Shown here: piece after piece, positions 56,098 to 64,000 of the stretch
Position numbering within the stretch: position 1 is the first letter of the stretch
How the letters are laid out: the number at the start of each line of letters is the position of its first letter
DNA from: Plantago ovata
Taxonomy: Eukaryota > Streptophyta > Magnoliopsida > Lamiales > Plantaginaceae
DNA length: 64,000 nucleotides
Direction of reading: 5' to 3'
Assembly: GCA_028274465.1 (NCBI GenBank)
Contig: CM051455.1
Coordinates: 125,461,462 to 125,525,461, forward strand
Translations under genes and position numbers: made by a program
Notes under the pieces: generated by a model
Told to the model about the DNA's origin: nothing
Seen by the model: the letters and a program-made list of their open reading frames with translations, nothing else
Database searches by the model: none

Positions 56098-56350
56098 CTG
56101 TTTGTTTAAAACCTACCTTGTTTCATATATGTTTGTTGGGAAGTTGTGGAGCTTTTGTTGTGTTAGTTGAGTACTTGTGATGTTGTAATGATTCGATGTG
56201 GTTTAATATAATACAAACATATGGTGATATTAATCAGTATGAAGTATCTAACTAAGTTAAATGGAATTGTGTTGTCAAGCTTGTACGACGGAGGTTGGCA
56301 GTGCGGCTAATTGTTATTGTTACAGTTGCAATGCTGACCTTAATGATGTG

Positions 56351-56549
56351 GTATTTGATAGTGTATATGTCCTAGAGACAGTCCTTACTAAGGGCATGGT
56401 GCCCTTATAAAGGGCATATATGTACTATTACACAGGTCAACGTAATATAATATATGTTTGTTGCATTTTACTATTGAGTATCGCTTTCATATTTATATTA
56501 CACCAGGTTGCAGCATGTCATATCTTTATTACTGTCTGTATAGATATTA
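56351..56549 (+). mobile_element. Start of a copia LTR, interrupted
   Basis: From 56356 (TGATAGTGTATATGTCC) the first 194 bases of the LTR family at 9600-11676 are recognisable at about 95% identity, in opposite orientation. The sequence stops at GATATTA, exactly where the Mutator-like element begins; the reference copy continues AACATGTCCCC. The rest should lie beyond the right window edge. GTATT (56351-56355) would be its target duplication. Confidence 0.85.
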
Positions 56550-56826
56550 GGGAAAAATACATAAATAAATCAATAAGACACATTAATTACAAAAAAAGCT
56601 ATCTTAAGAAATCAATTACTAAAATCTCGCTCCCACTAACAGGCGTGTATGAGTGGACAAAACTTCCCCTCATTTCTCGCCATCCGCCATTATCACAAAT
56701 TCATTTCTCTGCTAAAAAACTCCGTTTCTCTCTCCAACAACACAGACGAAACTGACACGAAATTCTCAACCAAATCCGACGAAATTCAACTCGAAAGGTA
56801 CTAAAATCAACAACCCAACTACGAAA

Positions 56827-59800
56827 ATGGCAGAATCGAACAACCAATTGGCAACAACAAGCGGTAGAGATGACAAAGGTACGAAACCCTAGTTTCTGAG
56901 TGATTTTTTTCACGATTTTGTCACTTCCAAACGCCGATCAACATGAATGTTGGCTAGTTTCAGTGGGTAAACATAGTTTCAGTTGGTTGTTGCTAGTTTC
57001 AGTTGTTTTCTGCTAGTTTCTGTTGATTTCTGCTAGTTTCAGTGCATGAGAACATGGTTGTTGCTAGTTTCAGTTGTTTTCTGCTAGTTTCTGTTGGATT
57101 TCTCCTAGTTTCAGTGCATAGGAAGATGGTTGCTGCTAGTTTCAGTTGTTTTCTGCTAGTTTTAGTGCATGAGAAGATGGTTGTTGCTAGTTTCAGTTGT
57201 TTTCTGCTAGTTTCTGTTGGATTTCTCCTAGTTTCAGTGCATAGGAAGATGGTTGTTGCTAGTTTCTGTTGTTTTCTGCTAGTTTCAGTGCATGAGAAGA
57301 TGGTTGTTGCTAGTTTCAGTTGTTTTCTGCTAGTTTTTGTTGGATTTCTCCTAGTTTCAGTGCATAGGAAGATGGTTGCTGCTAGTTTCTGTTGTTTTCT
57401 GCTAGTTTCAGTGCATGAGAAGATGGTTGCTGCTAGTTTCAGTTGATTTCTGCTAGTTTATGCTAGTTTCAATTGTTTGTTACTTTGATTTCGGCTAGTT
57501 TCGGTATTTGTCCTTTGATTTCGGCTAGTTTCGGTGCGTGCTCGTTTGATATCTGCTAGTTTCATTGCATTATCTTAAGTTCTTCTGCTTGGTTTCAGGT
57601 GCAGGGCCATCAGTGCCAACTATATTCAATCGAGGGGATCTGCGATTGACAGCTCAATTTCTCGCACAACTGCCCCTAAAACAGAATGAAGAGCAACTAA
57701 TGAGAACCCCATTCAGGGTGCTGTTGAAGAAGTTCATTGACAAAAAGGTCCAGACGAACTACTTCTTCAAGAACTATGATGCTCTGAGGCGGGTGATTCC
57801 CAGTTATGACAAGAACACAAGCACACTGCTTATTGGTACGAGAAGAGTGAGATTAACAGAGGAAAAAGTGAGGCTCTTCTTCGGTCCAATAGATGGGACA
57901 GTGAAAATAAAAATGCAGCGGGGCATGCTAGTTGAGAACACCGAGTTCGTCAACAGAAACTACCCCGAAAAGAATTCAAGGAGTAACTTCAAATTGACAA
58001 AAGCCACGATAGAGGCAAGGTTGAACAATCAAGTGAGACAGAGGCAACGGATGAACAAGGGTGATTTCCCAATAAACGTGGTCTTGTACCTCCTCTGTGA
58101 AGGACTCATGGTAAACAAGGGCAATAACTTGCCTTGGAAGTACATCGACTACGCCAGTGACTTGACCGAGAGGAAGTACAACTGGTCACAAAGGATACTC
58201 GAGCACTTCAACGATTCTCTCGATCCTCAAAGCACAACACACGCCGGATGTCTGCAAATGCTGATGGTAAGTGTATTTATGCTAATTTCACTAGTTTCAG
58301 GGCATTATCTGATACAAAAACATCCTAGTTTCGGTCCATTTTTTTTAATAAAATGTCTTGCTTCGTTTGATGCAGTACCTCATATGCGAAAACACCCATC
58401 TCGTAGAGGAAGCAGCAGAAAATGCTTTCCCAAGATGCCTGAAATGGGATCTCAGGCATTTGTACAGTGCAATCGTAGGGAAAACTATGGATGAAATTGA
58501 GGACAATCTGGTATGTGTTCTAGTTTCAGGAAAACGTATTGTATGTTTGGATTTGGATTCGAAATTAAATATCAAGATGTTAGTTTCAGCCTCTTTTTTG
58601 CTCTTCGTTTCAGTTAAAAGATGAGGAACCAATGACAGAAATGGAAAGACAATTGCTCGGAATTGAAGGAGCACAGCAACAACAGGTCCATCCACAAGAA
58701 GAAACACAGGCTGAGCAAGAGAGCAGGCAAGAAGAGCCAGCTGGAACTAGTGGTATCGACAAACTAGCGACTGTGGCTGAGCAAGAGATCAGCAGGCAGC
58801 AAGAAGAGCCGCCAATGAATGCACAACCAATAAATTTGACTCCTGGACCATCCTTTGCATTAGGCGATTTCTTCGACAACACTACTTCTGTGATAGCCAG
58901 TATGAGGGAAGAAGGTAATCTCGATCCGCAAGACAGCCAGGATCAACAAGAGGGGCAGAATGATGGTATGTGGGACTTATAATGCTAGTTTATGTTGGTT
59001 TCATTATATTATATGCAATAAAATGCTAGTTTCAATCCATTATATGCTAGTTTCAGTACATTATGTGAGTTATAATGCTAGTTTCAAGCCAGTGTATGCT
59101 AGTTTCATGACACTTTATGCTAGTTTCAAGATATTGTACGGTGTAAAATGCTAGTTTCAATCCATTATATGCTAATTTCAGTACATTATGTGAGTTATAA
59201 TGCTAGTTTCAATCCAGTGTATGCTAGTTTCAGTACATTATGTGAGTTATAATGCTAGTTTCATGCCAATATATGCTAGTTTCAGGAGTTTATAGTGTAT
59301 AAAATGCTAGTTTCAGGACATTGTGTGATATGAAAAGCTAGTTTCATGACACTTTATGCTAGTTTCAGGATATTGTACGGTGTAAAATGCTAGTTTCAGA
59401 ATGTATGATATGAAAAAAGCTAATTTCATGCTAATCTCTGCTAGTTTCAGACACTTCGGGAGAGGAGGAGGATGACGAGGAGGGGGATGACGAGGAGGAA
59501 GATGACGAGGAGGAGAAGGAGGACTACAAAGGAAAGTATGTGGAGCAAATAAGACAAACAGAAATGATGAGGAGTATGTATACTACGATGAAAGCATCGT
59601 TTGAACAAGCAAACAGAGAAAGAGCAACGATGCAAGCCGAGCTAAATTCATCCAACAGTGATAGGGAGACATTGTCGACCCTAGTGTCGAGAACCGATGC
59701 TGAAAACAAGAAGCTGAAAGCTAAGCTCGAAGAAGCCAATAAAGAGATCAGCAGTCTGAAAGCTGGTGTGACAATGAAAGATAACCGTATCCAGCAAGCA

Positions 59801-62086
59801 CACAACTCGACCAATACCCTTCAAGCCAAACTGAATGAGACATTGGCTGAAAATCTCGATCTCAAGAATAGTGTGCAAGAGATGGGACGAAAGATAGAAA
59901 CCCTGGAAGAAACAAATGCACAGATGCATCAAAAGTTGGTTGAAGTGGAGGACTGTCGCAGCTGATTTGCGCAATAAAAACCTGTCACTAGAGATGAAGG
60001 CGAGTGAGTACGAGAAAATGGTGCATGCTACCAACAGAGACACACAAGAAAGGGGCAGGGGGCGAGGGAGAGCAAGGACAGGAAGGGGAAGAGGAAAGAG
60101 AGGAGGAAGGGCACAACAACAACAACACGACGATGTTGATGACGATGTAGATGACTGCACCACACCAATAGCAGCAATTCCTGTCACTACATCGAAACCA
60201 GCATCGTACGTGCAGAGAATAAAGCAAAAAGATCGACAGCCGGCGAAGAGGGACGATCAGTTTGTCTACAATGACAATAAAAGAAGATGAAGACATCACA
60301 TGACACAACAATGGTCGCCTCTTCTCAGGATCAGTTCGTGCAAGATTTGAAGATGTCGGATGCAATTGTTCTATCTTCACAGGAACAATTGAGTCAGGAC
60401 ATGCTAGTTTCGACGTCGTAGAGCTCGGTTGAGTTGACTGGGGAACAAATCAACAACCCCGGCAAGAGCATCTCAGGAATGGCAATACAATACCACAAGT
60501 CAAGCAGTAAAGTTGAAGGACTCACCTTCGACAACAAGTACAGGACAACAAAGTACCTCGACCAGAATGACAGAGATAGGTTGGTCAAGATAAACAGCTA
60601 CAACGCAAAGAGGTCAGCATGCTCATCACTTAAAATCATTTAAAAAATATCACTTATATTAATTACTGTGTCTATGTGATCTGATAATACTTTCTTGTTT
60701 CCGAAAAAACAGCTGTTGGATATACGAGAAAGGAACAGAGAGGATGACGATGAAGGAAGTAGCATACCTGATCAGAGAAGACTGCATAAGCAGTGTGGTA
60801 AGGGAAAAACTGTTCATTGTATGCTAGTTTCAGGCCATTGTGAGACTTAAAATGCTAGTTTCAGGACATTGTGTGATATTGTATGGTGAAAAATGCTAGT
60901 TTCATGGCACGATATGCTAGTTTCATGCCAATATATGCTAGTTTCAGGAGTTTATAGTGTATAAAATGCTAGTTTCAGGACATTGTGTGATATGAAAAGC
61001 TAGTTTCATGAGGTTGTCTCCTAGTTTCATGATATTGTATGGTGAAAAATGCTAGTTTCATGGCACGGTATGCTAGTTTCATGCCAATATATGCTAGTTT
61101 CAGGAGTTTATAGGGTATAAAATGCTAGTTTCATTTGAAAAATAACGACTTCGTTTTAAATGCAGACAGTAGATCTATGGGGGAATCGTCTGGTGGATCA
61201 AGCAAATGAAAAAGCAAAGGAGAACAAGTTTGGTTTTTTCGACTCACTGCTTTATGTAAGTCCACGAACTAAACATTGCATTAACAAAAAAAGAATGACA
61301 CCTAATTAAAAGAAGAAACAAAAATGTATTGCAGGAAATGCTCAGCTACGAAATGACCCCAGCAGAGGAAGAGAGTGTGCTCAATGGCGTAATCACAAAA
61401 CTCAAAACACTCACAGTTGAAGAGGTGCTATTCTTCCCGCTGATCATTAAAGGCCACTGGGTGCTACTTGAGTTGGAAACAATAACATCACAGTTCCGCC
61501 TTTACAACACTCTCAGGCACAAAGCAGACAACTTTGACGAATACTACATAGCAAGTGAAAAAGTGGTATGTGTGTGTATTTTTATATTCTATATGACTGT
61601 TTGGTAATTAAGGCTAGTTTCATTGCAATATTTTGCTAGTTTCAACTGATAATATGCTAGTTTCAGGCCACATAAAAGCAAGTTTCATGATCATTTCTGA
61701 AATCTAAAAAGCCCTTTCCTTACATTTACAATTTCCCACAGCGCAACTTTGTCGAGAGAATCATAAAGACAAGAATGGACAATCCGGTTGGTGATGAAGA
61801 TGCTGACAGCTACTATGAGAGATTCAGAGATATTTCATTCACATCCGAGGACCATGATGATTGCCCACAATAAGTAGGAGTCGAATGCGGTATAATGATC
61901 CTCAAGATCATCGACGCCAGAGTGAATGGCAATGAGGTCTGGAGCATAAAATCAACGGGTTCTGAAGATCATATCTTCTCGTTCGAAGAATGTTGTCGGT
62001 ACAGAGCACAAATCATCAGGACGTTCCTCTGTGAAGGAAAAAGGTACGATCTCAGCCAGGAGACATTGGATGAAGAAGCGCGGTGA
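56827..62086 (+). CDS. Mutator-borne Ulp1-like (C48) protease gene, multi-exon
   Basis: Exons by GT-AG and frame: 56827-56878, 57599-58266, 58376-58510, 58614-58965, 59451 to about 60612, 60713-60797, 61166-61255, 61335-61565, 61742-62086. Exons 2-3 form a helical domain (TPFRVLLKKFIDKK, RVRLTEEKVRLFFGP, FPINVVLYLLCEGL, WSQRILEHFNDSLDP) in the place of the DUF1985-like region of other ULP MULE genes. Then come Gln/Glu-rich, acidic (EEEDDEEGDDEEEDDEEE) and coiled-coil parts, a GR-rich stretch (RGRGRGRARTGRGRG), and the protease: FFPLIIKGHWVLLELE (His), LYNTL, VGVECGIMIL (Cys). Ulp1 proteases remove SUMO. Oddities: the usual Asp is Asn, a TAA stands between the Gln region and the Cys (about 61872), and at least one frame change lies near 59950. 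Probably a pseudogene copy. Confidence 0.75.
57043..57450 (+). repeat. Higher-order repeat of the decamer, about 122 bp
   Basis: GCATGAGAA(C/G)ATGGTTG recurs at 57043, 57165, 57287 and 57411. Each unit holds six GCTAGTTT or CCTAGTTT decamers and GCATAGGAAGATGGTTG. It lies in the first intron of the ULP gene. A 134-codon open frame here (VVASFSCFLLVSV repeats) is a by-product. Confidence 0.9.
58966..59450 (+). repeat. GCTAGTTTCA decamer field in intron 4
   Basis: About 15 exact GCTAGTTTCA or AGCTAGTTTCA in 485 bases, spaced about 20-45 bases. The last one, GCTAGTTTCAG at 59440-59450, is itself the 3' splice site of exon 5. Confidence 0.95.
60800..61135 (+). repeat. GCTAGTTTCA decamer field in a later intron
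   Basis: About 12 exact copies in an intron of the ULP gene. Blocks such as CAATATATGCTAGTTTCAGG and AGTTTATAG.GTATAAAATG repeat two or three times, here and in intron 4 (59270-59310), so intron contents have been copied between introns. Confidence 0.95.
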
Positions 62087-62697
62087 AAAAGTGCTGCTAT
62101 GGGGTGTTTAGTTAGCTTAATCAGTGTCGTAGCTGTGTAGTATGTTGAATCACGTATAAACAATTCCCAACAATTATTAGTTCGTAGGGTATCACGTTAA
62201 TTGCTAGTATGTGTGTGAAAGTAATATGAACTAGTTTCTCTAATTGTATTGCAAGTTTCAGATTCTCAATAATGCTAGTTTCACAGCTAGTTTCAGATAG
62301 TTGCAAGTGACATGAACCCTTCACCCCAAAATGAGCTAGTTTCAGCTCCTCATAATGCTAGTTTCACACCTAAAAAAGCTAGTTTCAGCTAGTTTCAGAT
62401 AGCTGCAAGTGACATGAACCCCTTCACCCCAAAATGAGCTAGTTTCACAACTAAAAATGCTAGTTTCAGAGGATCATAAGACCCTAGTTTCAGGATTGTA
62501 TAACATAACACAGATCAAAACACAAAAAAAATGCAAGTAATTGTCTCATAAAGATACGATCCGATAAAACAGAATAATAAAAAGGTCTGAGGTAATAAAT
62601 GATCAAACATACAGATCATCAAAACACATAACCAAAAAAGAGTCGAAAAATCTCTAGTTTCATAACGAAGAACAACAAGACAGGAAACAGAACTCCT
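62087..62697 (+). repeat. Intergenic spacer with decamers between the convergent genes
   Basis: 3' flank of both genes. GCTAGTTTCA appears about ten times in 62270-62660. A 70-base block (AGCTAGTTTCAG, ATAG.TGCAAGTGACATGAACC, TTCACCCCAAAATGAGC) is duplicated at about 62286 and 62383. No third gene is seen. Confidence 0.85.
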
Positions 62698-64000
62698 TCA
62701 AGAAATAGGAGCAGTGCATGTCTTCCTATTGTGCCCACTACGACCACAACGTCCACATCGCTTCGTCTGCACCACCTCACCCCTAGACCTGATACGTTTA
62801 CTCTTCGGGCGCCCACGAGGCCTCTTGGTAATCGGTGGATTGATACCTTTGGGTGGAACCTCCATGCATATCTGGTGCTTCAACATGGACGGCACAGGGA
62901 AGATGGGGAAGGAATACGATGTCCTGTATGAAGTAACATGGAAATACGTGTCAATGAAATCATCCATCCTGATCCTCGACCTCTTCATCGCAGCAACAAC
63001 ATGTGCACAAGGGAAACCATTAACTGTCCACCACCTGCATCAAGAAAAACATTAGTTTCAGACACTAAATTCAACACAATAAAACACTAGTTTCAGGGGG
63101 GCATCATTAAACTAGTTTCAGCTGCTAAAATGCTAGTTTCAGGACCTCATTCAACAAAACAAAAACCTAGTTTCACATTCCAGAAATGAATAAGAAATAC
63201 AAACCTGCAAGAGCAAGTACGTTCATCCAGATCGACTGTGATGCTGGGATTAGAATACATACTCACAACATTAACATTCGATGTCACAGTCAACCAGTGC
63301 TGACTCTCACTCACCATATCCCTGAACTTCTTATCCCTTTCGGGACATAGAACACCATTCCAATTTAGAGACTGATTCCTCATCTTCTCAAAAAGAACCA
63401 TGACCTTCTCACGTATAAATTCAATCAGATGCTTCACAGGGAGACCACGACCTGCATCGATCCACGAATTGAAAGACTCAGCTACATTCGAAAACATCTC
63501 GCCATAGCGAATCGGAGGAGATAATGCATTTGTCCAATGATCAAGTGGGACGCTATCAATGAAACTAACAAGAGCATGTGACCCTTCCTCACGCCACATA
63601 TCCAACTTCTCTTGCAACAGATCATCACTCACAGCATAAGCACACTCACTCAGGCGGAACACAAATGTCTCCCTCAAACTACGCTCTATGCGACACTTCC
63701 CAAAAGAATCTCTCAAATTTCTCTTCAGGTGCTCAAGACAGTAAAAGTGGTGAGCTCTCTCACCAAAAACGGCTGGGATACCCTGGATTAGCCTGGGTGC
63801 ACGGTCAGATATCATCGCAATCACCCTATTCTCTCTCAAAACCTGATTCAGGTTCTCCAAAAACCACAACCAGTTTTCATTGTTTTCTGCATCGACAATT
63901 GCAAAGGCAAACGGGAATATACCTGATAAAAAACAGAAAAATAAACTGGTTTCAGGGATATTAATGCTAGTTTCAGGTCACACAATACTAGTTTCAGGGA
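62698..64000 (-). CDS. MuDR-type transposase (mudrA-like), C-terminal exons
   Basis: Minus strand, two exons: 63922-63205 and 63034-62698 (stop), with more upstream beyond the window. Exon one gives the MULE transposase domain: IFPFAFAIVDAEN, W.WFLENLNQVL, MISDRAPRLI with a catalytic Asp, FYCLEHLKRNL, WIDAGRGLPVKHLIEFIREK. The exon join creates a SWIM zinc finger (CSC..W...GFPCAH). Then come an AT-hook-like KRPRGRPKSKR and a CCHC knuckle CGRCGRSGHNRKTC, ending TAPIS. This is the enzyme that cuts and pastes the element. No disabling change is seen in the visible part. The intron 63035-63204 contains the decamer on the + strand, so here it reads TGAAACTAG in transcript sense. Confidence 0.9.

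Larger units (their letters stand above)
56550..64000 (+). mobile_element. Mutator-like element with ULP protease gene (Kaonashi type), left part
   Basis: It starts GGGAAAAATACATAAATAAATC directly after the copia LTR sequence TAGATATTA, which is the likely 9-bp target. It carries a + gene ending in a C48 protease domain and a - gene for a MuDR-type transposase, facing each other. All introns and spacers are filled with GCTAGTTTCA (about 65 exact CTAGTTTCA by eye), always on +. MULEs with Ulp1-like genes are known in plants as Kaonashi elements. The right terminus is beyond the window. Terminal-sequence similarity ties it to the short element at 36445-38822. Confidence 0.85.

Noticed and set aside
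57042-57446. 134-codon frame with VVASFSCFLLV repeats, like a membrane protein
   Set aside because: Hydrophobic look comes from the T-rich decamer array in intron 1 of the ULP gene.
59681-60380. Minus-strand open frames opposite the coiled-coil and GR-rich exon
   Set aside because: Mirror of a long purine-rich coding exon; no domain and no splice support on the minus strand.

Overview
The window reads as nuclear DNA of a flowering plant, probably a eudicot. It is AT-rich, intergenic and built almost wholly of nested transposable elements. Evidence for a plant is Ty1/copia and Ty3/gypsy elements of plant type, a hAT remnant, Stowaway and Mutator-type elements, Helitron ends, a plant LINE tail and GT-AG introns. 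I see no tRNA or rRNA gene. Two 100-N runs (4248-4347, 35872-35971) are assembly gaps. Only two weak candidates for ordinary host genes appear: an unrecognised minus-strand gene around 27956-28806 and a possible first exon at 55732-55752.

Layout. 1-300: copia gag remnant. 1309-1580: Stowaway MITE. 1900-3105: 5'-truncated LINE with a target duplication. 4348-8943: broken copia element (minus), cut by a gap. 8944-15965: gypsy remnant with an antisense ORF, a 67-bp tandem array and a 3' LTR, itself interrupted by a 2077-bp solo copia LTR (9600-11676, duplication GGGGA). 16115-16776: hAT deletion derivative with an 8-bp duplication. 17.6-20.4 kb: decayed transposon and LTR pieces. 20422-27043: complete-looking gypsy element with gag and protease only, LTRs about 1.6% diverged, duplication GTTGC. 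30.9-31.2 kb: CACTA terminus. 31.6-35.9 kb: unrecognised 995-codon ORF rich in a TCAGCAA motif.

36445-38822: non-autonomous Mutator-like element packed with GAAACTAGCA. 40539-41544: a second Mutator-like family with a 9-bp duplication and CTCCGATCGGAGC arrays. 43258-43945: MITEs. 44955-46330: solo LTR carrying a head-to-head SINE pair. 46497-51008: Helitron termini, a roughly 60-bp array and a tandem pair of about 900-bp Helitron-like units. 51650-52745: tandem array of about 398-bp units. 53989-54672: LTR with a decayed primer site.

56550 to the right edge is the most notable part. It is one end of a large Mutator-like element inserted in a copia LTR, carrying two convergent genes. On + there is a multi-exon gene ending in a Ulp1/SENP-like C48 protease domain. 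On - there is a MuDR-type transposase with MULE, SWIM and CCHC modules. This matches the known Kaonashi (ULP-bearing) MULE layout. Introns and spacers are saturated with the decamer GCTAGTTTCA, always on the same strand whichever way the gene runs. The element at 36445-38822 has matching terminal repeats and the same decamer in the opposite orientation, so I read it as a non-autonomous relative.
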